From contig OY757020.1 in assembly GCA_963580285.1 (NCBI GenBank), positions 98,893,497 through 98,957,496 of the forward strand: 64,000 bases of DNA, read 5' to 3'. The notes below the pieces were generated by a model. That model worked only from the letters and a program-made list of their open reading frames with translations, did not search any database and had not been told where the DNA came from. This document shows, one piece after another, positions 21,701-33,065 of the stretch. The position numbers and the translations under genes are program-made. The stretch comes from Lucinisca nassula (Eukaryota; Mollusca; Bivalvia; Lucinida; Lucinidae). The stretch's first letter is position 1, and every line of letters begins with the position of its first letter.

Positions 21701-21794
21701 CAATACGTGAACAACTAATGCTCAGATCGGTGTGTGCATCCGCGTCATACATGTAAGAGAAATTGGTTCGCCTTATGCGAACAGCAAATGTGCG

Positions 21795-22072
21795 CATTAC
21801 GAAAACACACCTTTACAAATATATTATAAACTTAACCGCTGAAAAAACAAAAATTTAAAGATGAGAAATTGTGATATTTTACTTGTTTCTGTTCAAAATA
21901 TAGATAGTGGGTACTCCTTAGAACCGCATCATCGAGGCGGTTCTAACGAGTACCCACAATGTATATTTTAGAGCAGAAATAAGAAAAATAAGGTTTATCC
22001 CTACAAACCTCAGTTTTCTATATAAAAGTGGGGTTCAAGAAGGTCAAAATCATATAGGCGTGTTTTCGTGAT
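21795..22072 (+). mobile_element. M-family palindromic MITE
   Basis: Complete: CATTACGAAAACACACC, palindrome GGGTACTCCTTAGAACCGC / GGCGGTTCTAACGAGTACCC, AAGTGGGG hairpin, and TATAGGCGTGTTTTCGTGAT end. Confidence 0.8.
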
Positions 22073-22080
22073 CAGATCAG

Positions 22081-22352
22081 CTTAGTCTAAACTAATTTAT
22101 TTTAGTTTGATTGCCACGAAAGCTTCAAGCTTATTTGAATCGCTCTCGAACAGTCGTTCCAGATGTTAACACGCGCGCGAGAGAAAGACACTGACTTTTA
22201 CACCATTGCTACCAATTTACACCTGGGTGGAGTGGGGCGGTGGCATTACTTGTATTGTCCAAGGACAAATCTCGCCTCCGGTGGCCGAATTCGAATCCAC
22301 AACCTCTCGATCATAAGTTGAACGCGCTTACCATTGAGCTATCGAGGCCGCC
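22081..22352 (-). mobile_element. tRNA-derived SINE with CTTGCCCAAGGACA-type domain, copy 1
   Basis: On the minus strand: GGCCTCGATAGCTCAATGGT (A box), GAGGTTGTGGATTCGAATTC (B box), a central domain TTGTCCTTGGACAATACA with CCACTCCACCCAGGTGTAAA, and an A/T-rich end. The same head, domain and tail occur at 61,095-61,356. The central domain resembles conserved SINE domains such as Nin, but I cannot verify which. Confidence 0.7.
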
Positions 22353-22676
22353 ATCATTGCATATCCACGCAGCCTGATAAGCTTGCACATCCACGCTGTC
22401 TGATCAGCTGCTTGGCCGAAACTAGCTAGTCTGGCCCGGAAAACACGCACACTCCATATAATATTTTCCCTTCTGTGGTGTGTTCCTTGCTTCCAAAGGA
22501 TAACCCGTTCATAGAACATATTGGACGTCACTACAGCTGGAGTCTGGGAATGTGTGGCAGACGTAAAAAGTCTCCCTGTCCTACATCATAGTGCAGTTTA
22601 TATGTCTTGTCCTTTGGGATCATTGATTCCATTGTGGAATTTTGAAATTAGAGAGTCACTGATGAGGCCTAATGTC

Positions 22677-23473
22677 TAGGTCACATAGCCCGGCCGATGA
22701 CGTTTCAATGAGCGAGCGATGCGACTTTCGCCAAACACTGGCTGGAATCCCGTGGTCACCGGCCGGCGTTTGGGGCTTAAAACCGCATCGGCGGGCAGCT
22801 CGGCGAAATTTAACTTCGGAGTAAAAATTCGACGGGCTCTCACCGAGCTCCTTCATCGCAGCCCCATCCTTACCACATCGGTCGCTCCAGTTCGTGTACA
22901 ACATTCAGCTAGTTGTGTTTACACAAGCAACATCTCACACGAGCAACATCAGGATTTCAATGTGTACTCCCTCTTTTGACAGACTTTAAGGATGCCAAAA
23001 GTTGCCAGGAAAAATGATGGGGATTAGGAGAAGAGGCCACCCCCTGAGAAGGATCACGGGAAGAAGATATATATATATATATATACAGTGATGAAATAGC
23101 TGACCATCGCCCCCGCCCCCGCCAAGTCCGAGTTACAACGGCCGAACATCGGCCGGCCAGTGTTCAAAGACCGTTTAGAACCCGTCCGGTGATCGCACGG
23201 TGTCCTGTAACCTGCTCGGGTACCGGCCGTATACCCCCGATGTCCGATCGACCACCGGCCGGTAGTTGCTACCACATAGGCCGCAAAAATCTCCCCTGTT
23301 AAGACAGACTCCGCACGGTCATCGACCGGTGTTTGGTCGGTCGCCTGTATATTTCCGGACGGAGCCCGTTCACGTCACCGAGCTATGCCTCCGATGAGAG
23401 GAACTCGGCGACACCTCAAAAATCTACCGAGCTCCACCGATGCCGGACATCGGTCGGGCTATGTGACCTAGGC
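22677..23473. mobile_element. GC-rich TIR element
   Basis: The ends TAGGTCACATAGCCCGGCCG and CGGTCGGGCTATGTGACCTA are inverted over about 24 bp. The 800-bp interior is rich in CCGG and CGGCCG words and contains a (TA)n tract at 23,069-23,084. It interrupts a repeat whose intact form (GATGAGGCC...GGCCGACACTA) is seen near 10,025. No transposase frame. Confidence 0.7.
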
Positions 23474-23651
23474 TTAAATGGCCGACACTAACTGGTATGG
23501 CCCAGAAAACATTTACAATTCATATCTTCCAGTTTAACGGTGTTTCCCTTGCTTCCAAAGGATAACCGTTTCATAGAACATATTTGTATTCGCTGCTTGG
23601 ATAGGACAATAACTCTAGTTTGTTAAACAAAATTTTTCATGAATCGTACAT

Positions 23652-24258
23652 CAGTGAAACTTCGAAAATTCGAACACGGATAGCTCGTTAGCCATATCTA
23701 ATTAGACCTCGTTCTTGAGTCCCTAGATACGCCATCCAATACCTTCAGATACCCTTTTGGTTTTATTGAGCGGCAGGGCTGGAGATGTCATTCCATCTCA
23801 ATGTCTGGTAAAAATCCCACAAAACTGGAAGCAACGTCTCCAAAATGACCTAAATAGAATCGCCTCATTAACGCGATTCTAATGAGTACACACAGCATAC
23901 CTTTTACAAATCAAATCAAGAAAATCTCCTGAAAATATTCAAATATATAAATAAACGTCTCATACGCAATAATGAACGGTATGACTTATATCACTTTGCC
24001 TAGGCAGACTTAGTCCTTCTAAGCGGTTTACCGTTACTCATGTGAAGTCAGTTTCAGCTCTGCCTGGAAGCACCATGCAGCCCAATCTATTTCTCCAATC
24101 CCCGATGTGCGGGGACGAGAAGATCTTCAAGATATCAAAGCGATCCCCAATTCGCTTCATGTCCTGAAACAATCCTTAAACCCTATTAGTTCGAACAACC
24201 CCTATTCCGAACAGAGTTTCATGTTCCCGAAGGTGTTCGAGTAATTGAAGTTCGACTG
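23652..24258. mobile_element. Mariner-like MITE with rearranged SINE pieces inside
   Basis: The left TIR CAGTGAAACTTCGAAAATTC and right end GAAGTTCGACTG agree with the 525-864 element. Inside are a plus-strand piece of S-family (23,752-23,850), the TAGAATCGCCTCATTAACGC palindrome (23,852-23,905), and a minus-strand S-family head (24,000-24,118). Confidence 0.6.
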
Positions 24259-24319
24259 TATTCTGTGTAGCTGAGCATGCAAGTTTGTGTCTGCGCTTGT
24301 CGCAAACGCCGCATTTTCT

Positions 24320-24597
24320 CATTACGATAACACGCCCGTGCAACATAGTGCATTTTTCGAATCTCCAAAAAATGGCTACTTTTCTGATGAAAATCCGTGA
24401 TGTGTTTCTAATTTATACATCAAATAAAGGTTGTTGGTGCTCGTTAGAACCGCCCCACGGAGGCGGTTCTAACGAGTACCCACAACCTTTGTCTGGGAGC
24501 AGAAATAAGCAAATAATGTATACCCCCGTAACCCCAGTTTTCTCTATATAAAGTGGGGTTTGGAGGTGTTTTTTTTCACGGACTTGATCACGTGATG
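24320..24597 (+). mobile_element. N-family palindromic MITE
   Basis: Complete copy (CATTACGATAACACGCCCGT ... GGACTTGATCACGTGATG) with a perfect GAACCGCC...GGCGGTTC core. It ends 27 nt inside the intron following exon D. Confidence 0.82.
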
Positions 24598-24625
24598 TCA
24601 TGACGGGGCACATGGGGCTCATTAC

Positions 24626-25012
24626 CTGAAAATTCTTCATATGTCACATTGGAAATAAACGGTCTCTGTGATCGTAAAATATAAGTTGCGCTGAAGGTTT
24701 CGGCGATGGTATTCTCATTGTCGCTGATCCGGAAATATATCCGTAAAGTAGTTCCAGGCGATTTAATTGCTCCAAGCGGCTTATTCAAATTGCAATATGT
24801 ATATGCACTGGCACCAAAACCTAACTCCAATTTCGTTCCCGTTTCACATCCTATATCGAATTCGTCAAACAGTAAGCTGATAAATCTGTTAGAATCTGAA
24901 TTAATTTGCCAAGTTTGCTCAAAGTTGCTTGTCCAGCTTTCACTGAGCGTTTGGGAAAATATTTTGGCCTCATCAGAGTAGCAGTTGGTACCAGGTAAAC
25001 ATGTCACGAATT
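24626..25012 (-). CDS. Exon D: complete second CUB domain
   Basis: 387 nt, phase 1 at both ends; acceptor ATTTTCAG|AA at 25,014-25,013 and donor TTTTCAG|GTAATG at 24,625. The 129-residue peptide holds a whole CUB domain. It starts near FVTCLPGTNC, has NFEQTWQIN, then FISLLFDEFDIGCETGTKLE, a Cys in YTYCN, SPGTTLRIYFRISDN and finally ETFSATY. The LLFDEFDI...C...G..L pattern and the F.SD-like strand are the CUB signatures. N-linked glycosylation sequons such as NVT near the C-terminal end suit an extracellular protein. It is an independently shuffleable symmetric 1-1 exon. An N-family MITE ends 27 nt into the following intron. Confidence 0.82.
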
Positions 25013-25245
25013 CTGAAAATTTTAAAGAAAAGTACAATAAAACTTCATTGACTCAAGCACAGGTGTTTCCTATGACAAGCCTAGCTCGAACTCATTATCA
25101 GTTACCCCTTATATTAATTGCATTGTAACATCTTGACCAGATAAAGATATGCTATCTGAGGGAAAGTGAGCTTTATCAGCTCAACGTGACATTGCACGTC
25201 TATGAACTGGACTGCACGAAACATTGGCAAACTGTGAGACGGTAC

Positions 25246-25536
25246 CATCACGAAAACACGCCTATATAATTTTGACCCTTTGAACCCCACTTTGATATAG
25301 TAAAACTGGGGTTTACAGGGGGGGGGGGGGTGTAAATCTTATTTTTCTTATTTCTGCCCAAACACATAGATTGTGGGTGCCCGTTAGAACCGCCTCGTCG
25401 AGGCGGTTCCAACGAGTACCCACAATTTATGTTTGGTGCAGAAATAAGAAAAATATTACAATTTTTCAACTTAAAATTGTAGTGTTTTTCAGAGGTTTGG
25501 GGTACAATGTATTTTTATAGGCGTGTTTTCGTAATG
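25246..25536 (-). mobile_element. M-family palindromic MITE
   Basis: Reverse-oriented complete copy: CATCACGAAAACACGCCTAT ... AGGCGTGTTTTCGTAATG, with a G12 run at 25,319-25,330 and the AGAACCGCCTCGTCGAGGCG palindrome. Confidence 0.82.
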
Positions 25537-25705
25537 AAGTGGTTTAACTGTCAAATAGAATACCAGATTCGTGTGATTTGATAACAAGTTCATCAGGTTC
25601 GGCTCGCGATTCTACAAGCGTTCTCGAAACCTGATATCAACTGACACAAGCCTGGTATTCTCTATTTCTCAAGTCCCTATAGAGATATATGTAAAGAAAC
25701 AGTAA

Positions 25706-28270
25706 CATCACGATAACACGCCTATATAATTTTGACGCCCTTAAACACATCTTTTATATAGTAAAACTGGGGTTACAGGGGTACACATTATTTTTCAATT
25801 TTCTTATTTCTGCTCAAAAACCTAGATTGTGGATACTGTTCTTATGAGTTCCAACAATCCATGTTTCGGGCAGAAATATGAAACAAGAGGACCAAGCTAG
25901 CTTGGTCCTGTATCGCTCACCTGAGCTAACAGATTCAAAGTTTAAGGAAGTGCCAACCTGTACTGAAGGCTTTATAGGAGGACATGGTGATGACAGGGTA
26001 AGCATTTTCTGAAAATCAAGTAGAATGTAACTCTATGATAAACAGGCTGACCTCACCGGTTTTCAAACTCATTCAAGCTTTTATTCCTGACTTGCTAAGA
26101 AGATCCGATCTTAATTGAAGTGGCTATGGTGATGACAAGTTCAAACACAAGTTTTCAAACTCCTCCAAGCTTTCTGACTGACTTCCTTGTTTGTAAGTTT
26201 CATCAAGATCCGTTCAAAACTAAAGGGACAGCAGTGATGACAATGTCGAAAATAGGCATTTTCAGCAATCAAAGGCACGTCACTCTATGATAAATGTGCC
26301 GACTTGGCCGGTATTCGAACTCACCTGAGGTTTTATTCCCATCCACCTTACTTGTAAGTTTCAGAAAGATCCGATCAGACTTGGCCAGTATTCAAACTCA
26401 TCCAAGATTTTATTCCCAGCCACCTCACATATGTTTCAGAAAAATCTGATCAAAACTGAAGGGGCTACAGTGATGACAAGGTCAAAATTTGGCATTTTTA
26501 GCAATCAAAGGGATGTTACTCTAAAATAAATGAGCCGACCTGGCCAGTATCGACCTCATCCGAGGTTTCATCCCCAGCCACCTTACATATAAGTTTCAGA
26601 AAAATCTGATCAACACTGAAGGGGCTACGGTAATGACAAGGTCAAAAATCAACATTTTCAGCAACAAAGGGACATAACTCTACGATAAATGGGCTGACTT
26701 GGCCTGTTTTCGAACTCATCCAAGATTTTATCACCTGCCACCTTACATATAAGTTTCAGAAAGATCCGATCAAAACTGAAGGGGCTACCGTGATGACAAG
26801 GTCAAAAATCGGCATTTTCAGCAATCAAAGGGACGTAACTCTATGATAAATGGGCCAACTTGGCCGGTATTCCAACTCATCCTAGGTTTTATCTCCATTC
26901 ACCTTACATATAGGTTTCAGAAAGATTAGATCAAAACTGCAGGGGCTACGGTGATGACAAGGTAAAAAATCGACATTTTCAGCCATCAAAGGGACATAAC
27001 TATATAGTAAATGGGGCAACTTGGCCGGTTTTCGAACTCATCCGAGGTTTTATTCCCAGCCACCTTACATATAAGTTTCAGAAAGATCCGATAAAAACTG
27101 AAGGGGCTACAGTGATGACAAGGTCGAAAATCAACATTTTCAGCAATCAAAGGGACCTTACTCTATGATAAATATACCACCTTTGCTGGTATGCGAACTC
27201 ATCCGAGGTTTACTCCCCAGCCACCTTGCATATAAGTTTCAGAAAGATCCGATCAAAACTGAAAGGGCTACGGTGATGACAAGGTCAAAAATCGGCATTT
27301 TCAGCAATCAAAGGGACGTAACACTATGATAATTGGGCCGACTTGGCCGGTTTTCGAACTCATCCGAGTTTTTATCCCCAGTCACCTTACATATAAGTTT
27401 CAGAAAGATTCGATCAAAACTGAAAGGGCTACAGTGATGACAAGGTCAAAAATCAGCATTTTCAGCAATCAAAGGGACGTTACTCTACCATAAATGGGCC
27501 GACTTGTTCAGTTTTCGAACTCGTCCGAGATTTTATCCCCAGCCACCTTACATATAAGTTTCAGAAAGATCCGATCAAAACTGAAGGGGCTACGGTGATG
27601 ACAAGGTCGAAAATCGGCAATTTCAGCAATCAAAGGGACGTAACTCTATGATTAATTGGCGGACTTGGCCGGTTTTCGAACTCATCCGAGGTTTTATCCC
27701 CAGCCACATTACATATAAGTTTCAAAAAGATCCGATCAAAACTGAAGGGGCTACGGTGATGACAAGGTCGAAAATTGGTATTTTCAGCAATCAAAGGGAC
27801 GTAACTCTATGATAATTGGGCCGACTTGGCCGGTTTTCGAACTCATCCGAGTTTTTATCCCCTGTCACCTTACATATGAGTTTCAGAAAGATCCGATCAA
27901 AACTGAAGGCGCTACGGTGATGACAAGCATTTTCCCATAGTAAGTCTATGGGACCTTGTGGTTACCATAGGAACCAAAGTTTTAGAGCGATTTCGAAAAA
28001 AAGTTTATGTCATCAATGCCCCACCAGAGGCATGCTACAGATGAGAAATGATTGAGATCAGCCTGCAGGATACAGAGATATAGCTGCTCAAAAGTGTGGA
28101 CGGACGACGGACGGACGACGGACGACGGAGGACCCACTATACTATAAGCTCCCCTGGAGCCTTCGGCCCAGGTGAGCTAAAAAAGCAGAATTTGTTTTTC
28201 TTAAAATTTTCATTTTATTTATTTTTGTGGAAATAAAATTCAATACTTTTCAATAGGTGTTTTCGTCATG
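25706..28270 (-). mobile_element. M-family MITE split by a 2.3-kb satellite element
   Basis: The left part (CATCACGATAACACGCC to GGGCAGAAATATG) is 25,706-25,882. The right part (AGCAGAATTTGTTTTTC to AGGTGTTTTCGTCATG) is 28,183-28,270. The two join into one M-family copy if the satellite element is removed. Confidence 0.7.
25883..28182 (+). repeat. Hairpin-ended element with about twelve 160-bp tandem units
   Basis: The left end is ACAAGAGGACCAAGCTAGCT (hairpin ACCAAGCTAGCTTGGT) then TCACCTGAGC. The units centre on GGGGCTACGGTGATGACAAG, GGCATTTTCAGCAATCAAAG and ACTTGGCCGG. The right end has a GACGGACGACGGACGG tract, the palindrome CCTGGAGCCTTCGGCCCAGG and GTGAGCTAAAA. It inserted into an M-family MITE, so its borders are well defined. 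Helentron/pearl-like class by architecture (inference). Confidence 0.75.
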
Positions 28271-28289
28271 GGATAAATGAAATGAGATT

Positions 28290-28525
28290 TTCTTAATTTA
28301 TCTTGAAAGCGTGTGCAAAGTGTACCCATTAGAATCGCCTCGAAGAAGCAATTCTGATGAGCACTACAACATACAAGTCACCTATACTCTGTAAACGTCC
28401 AGAAAGACACCCTAAACTATCCCAATGCTTCCTGACCTGGTACTTACATAAGCCGACAGGGGCTCAAACTCTCGGTTTAGAATATCCATAGTCCAAATTT
28501 GTTCGAGACTGAAATTCGACTTTGT
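28290..28525. repeat. Degenerate mariner-like MITE remnant
   Basis: A TAGAATCGCCTCGAAGAAGC half-palindrome (about 28,330) and a terminal GTTCGAGACTGAAATTCGACT-type end (about 28,500) resemble the 525-864 and 23,652-24,258 elements. The left TIR is not recognisable. Confidence 0.4.
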
Positions 28526-28555
28526 CATGACACAACAAACTGCAGCATTGCTCGC

Positions 28556-28793
28556 ATTTGGAAAACACGTCTATACAAATACATGGTCAATTTTACCGTG
28601 CGAACATTTTCAGATGAAAACTTGTGATATATTTTTTTCTGCTCCAACTGTTGGTTGGGGGTACACGAGGCGGTTCTACCGAGTACACATTATCTTTATT
28701 TTAGAGCTGAAATAACAAAAATAAATCTTACCCCTGTAACCCCCAGTTTTTTCTGTTCAAGGGGATCAGAATTATATAGGCGTTTTTCGTGAT
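28556..28793 (+). mobile_element. Degenerate M-family MITE
   Basis: AAAACACGTCTATACAAATAC at the left, a reduced palindrome (GAGGCGGTTCTACCGAGTAC only), and TATATAGGCGTTTTTCGTGATG at the right. Confidence 0.65.
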
Positions 28794-29014
28794 GATTTGT
28801 AAATATTACATGTACATGTACCCACTGATTGCGTGGCTTTGTTTCGTTGCAGAAGTCAGTCTAATTCACTTGCGTATGTTCATGTACAGCGACGTCTGAC
28901 TGGATAACATCAAACATTTGCGACGGAATATCCTGCGATATACTGTCGGAAACTCGACGTCATCATGTTACGTCGCTTTTCATTGGTTGGTATTTGGTTT
29001 TACGTGGCTCACAG

Positions 29015-30305
29015 AGCTTGCGGCACAGGGGCCAGTTTCAAGCTTTTTCAGAGGAAAGATATACTTCCTATAATTATATAGACAAGGGCACCATCGGGAA
29101 AATATTACCAATCGTGAATGAATTTGTGTAGCTCTGGCAGTTTGTATCACACAAGTCAAAATTCTTGTCACACATGTAGATAACACATTTATGCATGTCA
29201 AGAATTTTCACCAATACCAATCACATGTGTCCGTAATTTCAATACAAAAACTTGTAAATACTACTCCAGATCTTGAAAACAATAACAATTTTGACATCTC
29301 CTGGCTCTGGCAGCCATTTTTGGAGCCATTAGAAAGGAGCGATTTCTTTGGTTAAAAATATCAACAATTCTAATTGGCCAATGAAAAAAATAACCTAATA
29401 CTCCTGGGTTTTAGTACCCCGAAAATCCAGGTATGGACATTTTAGTCTCTCCAGAACAACAGCTCTGTTTATTTTTATTTGTCAAAATGAACTTCAATAA
29501 ATCTCAGGTTCACACTGATAAGCCTCACTAATTGCCTAAGCATATGGCAACAAAAAAATCAGTTTTACAAACAGTGCAGGCCCAGATCAGACGCCGCAGA
29601 ACGCGGCGTCTGATCAGGGCCTGCACTGTTTGCCAATTGCCCGTTTTGGGGTTTCTGGTACAAAATGAACAAATGTGTATACCTTTACTAGAATAAACAT
29701 TTCAGTCTGGTACTGCACTGTCTAATTTTAAACCTCTAGCATGCTTGGCTGTAAAATTCTCTGAATAAATCAGAATTAATTACAACTTCATGCCATTATT
29801 TCTATACCAGCAAGGCAACAGCTGTCATATATTTGATAAATTGGTCTGCTCAGTCTGAGCAACTTTTTGGGAGTTATACGCAGGAGTACTAATTCTATTA
29901 CATCATGATTTATTTACTCCTGTTCTGTAAATAAAAAAGAAATGGCTGCTAGAGCCAGGAGATGTCATAATTGTTATTGTTTTCAAGTTTTGGAGTAGTA
30001 TTTACAAGTTTTTATTGAAATTATGGACACAGGTGATTGGTATTGGTGAAAATACTGGACATGGATATATGTTCTTTGTGTTGTGCCCTGGAAAACTTTG
30101 GAATCTCTTGGGAAGAGAGCAGACAGGCTTAGCTACACGCTATCATTTTTGAGCAATTCTGAAGATTCTGTGTGGCGTTGCTCCATACCGTGAAGACTAG
30201 ATTAGACATAGCAGGTACTATTGAATACATAAATGTGTTATCTACATATGTGACAAGAATTTTGACTTGTGTGTCACAAACTGGCCCCTGTGGCTTGCGG
30301 CTTTT
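29015..30305. mobile_element. Large foldback with about 250-bp imperfect arms
   Basis: The left arm (29,015-29,320: GGGGCCAGTTT, CAAGTCAAAATTCTTGTCAC, CAATACCAATCACATGTGTC, TCTCCTGGCTCTGGCAGCC) recurs inverted at 29,940-30,305 (GGCTGCTAGAGCCAGGAGAT, GACACAGGTGATTGGTATTG, GACAAGAATTTTGACTTGTG, GGCCCCTG). The centre holds a CAAACAGTG hairpin (29,573-29,634). No coding capacity. Confidence 0.65.
29573..29634. repeat. CAAACAGTG hairpin, near perfect
   Basis: Arms CAAACAGTGCAGGCCCAGAT and ATCAGGGCCTGCACTGTTTG, joined by CAGACGCCGCAGAACGCGGC. It is one of many such hairpins in the window (see 31,535; 39,950; 55,744; 58,172). Confidence 0.85.
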
Positions 30306-30309
30306 AGCA

Positions 30310-30680
30310 AAATAGTACAATTTTTAACAAAACAGCTGAATACGTGCGTTAGAATCGGGATAATTATTTAAAATTGCCATTTGTGGAGATAAATCGTCGG
30401 TTTTACGATCGCAAATTCCGTTTTACGGCTCCGCTCACGCGTCGCCCAAAAACAAAATTTCCGACCGTAAAACCGATATTAGGTGCGGAAAATTTTATCA
30501 GCAATGCATTCATGCTCATTTAAATGTTACAATGAGGACCAAATGTTAGACTGGCAATCGTGCCATATATGTCATCCTCTTGAAATAAAGTTATTATTAA
30601 CATTATAAAACCGCCGATTTACCGTAAAACAAAATTTCCGACCGTAAAACCAATTTACACATATACCTCCCCAAATGACA
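30310..30680. repeat. CGGTTTTACGG palindromic repeat
   Basis: The inverted blocks AAATCGTCGGTTTTACG and CGTAAAAC...GCCGATTTACC recur on both sides of 30,480-30,620. Relatives lie at 14,050-14,130, 15,420-15,600 and 31,900-32,225. Confidence 0.5.
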
Positions 30681-30833
30681 ATTGTGAATGCAGTTATCCC
30701 TGAATATACTGATAATTTTCTCTTTTCTGTGCCATGAGACCCAGTTTTTGCATCTGAAGTTGCAATCTAAGATATCGCTGTGCTACATTAGCTCTGTACT
30801 ACCTATGGTCTGTCGGTATCCTCCTGAAACTTT

Positions 30834-31301
30834 CATTACGAAAACACGCCTATACAAATACATTGTAAACTTTTCCGCCAAAAAAGGAGAAAATTTTCAG
30901 ATGAAAAATTCTTATATTTTTCTTATTTCTGCTGAAAACATAGATTGTGATTGTGGTTACTCGTTCTTCCGTGTACCCACAATCTATACCCAAGTTTTAT
31001 TATACAAAAGTGGGGTTCTTCTGTCGCGGTTCTTCTGTCGCGGTTTATTTTTGTTATGGTTTGTCTCTGAGTGTTTGTGTCTTTTATATTATTTTGTTTT
31101 GGACAGCCTATTATCCATTTTGTGGGAAAGTAACTGTCCTTTTGGCTTTCCTCTATTGATGTTTCCATTAGGGTCTAGTTGTTTCATGTTTGTGTTCCTT
31201 TCCCTTTGGAGTCTCTGATGGGAGCTGTGGGTTAATTGTATCGATTCCTGATCATTCCCTTCACTTCTATTTTCAAGGGGTATAGGCCTGTTTTCGTGAT
31301 G
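30834..31301 (+). mobile_element. M-family MITE split by an RT-element 3' fragment
   Basis: The left part has CATTACGAAAACACGCC and TTTCTGCTGAAAACATAG; the right part has CAAGGGGTATAGGCCTGTTT. The 31,015-31,272 segment between the AAGTGGGGTTC and TTCAAGGGG blocks is foreign. Confidence 0.75.
31015..31272 (+). mobile_element. 5'-truncated 3' end of the RT element
   Basis: It begins with a duplicated CGCGGTTCTTCTGT and continues GTGGGAAAGTAACTGTCC, GATGGGAGCTGTGGGTTAAT and TTCACTTCTA. It matches the region downstream of the RT ORF at 36.4-37.0 kb. Confidence 0.7.
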
Positions 31302-31534
31302 GTTGGATAAAGGCAAATGGCTCCTTACTATATGATCAACGCACTGAAATTGCCAAACTGTACCTTTTGCAGTGCGCAGTTCTTCAGTCGACTCTGTCTT
31401 ATGTTACTTTGGACTTGTCAATGCGTAACCCTTAAGACGCCGAGAAAAAAAAAATACATCTGAAAAATGTCGTCTGCTTATGTCGTCTGCTGAATTTTTA
31501 TGCAAACTTTTTAAAAATAGTTTTGCATACAGAC

Positions 31535-31645
31535 AAACACTGTGGTCCCAGATCAGACTGCTCCTCAGAGGAGCAGTCTGTACAGTGTGGACACAGATTA
31601 GACTGTTCCTAGAGGAGCAGCCTGATCTGGGTCCAAATTGTTTCA
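31535..31645. repeat. Double CAAACA-type hairpin
   Basis: Two consecutive inverted pairs built on CCCAGATCAGACTGCTCCT / AGGAGCAGTCTG and GACTGTTCCTAGAGGAGCAG. Confidence 0.6.
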
Positions 31646-31914
31646 AAAATGAATTTTGAAGTAACCAGCAGACGTCAAATAAAACAACAATTGTCGTGAT
31701 TGGCGTCTTATTGGTTAAGTGAAAATCATTTTAGAATGGCAAGCAGTCACGACCTTGACACTTTGAGTCGTCTCGTCTGGATCTACAATGATTACATTGG
31801 TATCTGTACATGTACCTGTCTACAAGAGGAAACAGTCACTTGGGCCACGTTTCTTCGTGTAGGTGCGGTCAGCGAATTCTTAACAACAAAATGCACTTGT
31901 GTATGTAACGTGAT

Positions 31915-32225
31915 GTCTGATTGGATATTCTGCGATATACTGTCGGAAACTCAAGGTCATCACGAAACGTCGCTTTTCATTGGCTGGCATTTGGTTTGAC
32001 GAAGCTCCCAGGGCTTGTCACTTTGAGTAAAATAGCACACTTTTCAACAAAACAGCCGAATAGGTGCATTAGAGTGGGGATAACTGTATTGAAAATCGTC
32101 ATTTGGTGAGGTAAATCGTCGGTTTTAGGGTCCGAATTTCGTTGTACGGCTCCGCTTTCGCGTCGCCGTAAAACGAAATTTCCTAACCTAGAACCGCCGA
32201 TTTACCTACCCAAATGACAACGTTG
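31915..32225 (+). repeat. CATTGGCTGGCATTTGGTTT repeat with terminal palindrome
   Basis: Contains GATATACTGTCGGAAACTCA, the title block, and a palindrome GGTAAATCGTCGGTTTTA ... AGAACCGCCGATTTACC. The same order occurs at 28,905-29,010. Confidence 0.5.
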
Positions 32226-32575
32226 AAAATGCAGTTATTTCCTAAATGAAAATCAAGAATGAAGATGTCTGGGCTGGACTTGCTAGATTCGACTAATAAG
32301 GCCTCATCAATGACGCCCGTATTATTATCAAGACCTTGAAGACTTTGAAGGGACCGGATGATCCCAAAAGAAATAAATAGAGGATATTTACTTTTTGAGA
32401 TGAAATATTTTTGGTATTTATCAGAAACAAAGTTTTGTTTTATTTTAAACATAACTTTGGCGAAAATGTAGTCCGGGCTGCTGCTGTGAAAATAACATGG
32501 TCGTGTTATTTTTCACAATATGAAAATGCCATATTTTTCATAATGTGAAAATATCATTTTTATGCTTTGATTTAA

Positions 32576-32779
32576 CCATTGTCCTGCTGAGTCCGGATAT
32601 GTCTTATCATTCAAACAATGTAAATCCAGATCAGATGGCTTCTGAAGAAGGCATCTGATCAGGATCTTCATTGTTTGTCATTCAGTTTATGAGTTTGTTG
32701 CAATAAATTGCATCAAGTAATCTGGTTGGTTGATTATCAGTAGTGGGTGTGGCATATATAAATATTCAGCAGGTCAAGT
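32576..32779. mobile_element. piggyBac-like MITE, AAACAATG hairpin subtype
   Basis: TTAA at 32,572-32,575 and 32,780-32,783. Ends CCATTGTCCTGCTGAG and TCAGCAGGTCAAGT (slightly decayed TIRs). Hairpin arms CAAACAATGTAAATCCAGAT and ATCAGGATCTTCATTGTTTG. Confidence 0.72.
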
Positions 32780-32883
32780 TTAACTGCTATATCAACAGCA
32801 CCATGATGAAGTAAGTATAAGATTTTTTATCAGTTTCCGCGCAATCTCAAGTCTTTTAAATGTGTAGGGTCCACTGTGCTTAC

Positions 32884-32965
32884 AGGCAAACAGGCAAATA
32901 GTGTGGACCAAAATCAGACTGTTCCAGAGCAGCAGTCTAATTTGGATCCACACTGTTTGCAAAAA
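32884..32965. repeat. CAAACAGTG-type hairpin
   Basis: Arms GCAAATAGTGTGGACCAAAATCAG and CTAATTTGGATCCACACTGTTTGC around TTCCAGAGCAGCAG. Confidence 0.65.
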
Positions 32966-33065
32966 TGACTTTTAAAGTAACCAGCCACGACAAAGCATAC
33001 GGCAATTGTCGTGACTGGCACTTTATCGGTTAACACAATAAATAACACGCATGTGTACTAAACAC

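Noticed and set aside
30688..31218. Plus-strand open frame of 176 codons
   Set aside because: It runs through an M-family MITE and an RT-element fragment, so it is a chance fusion of repeats.
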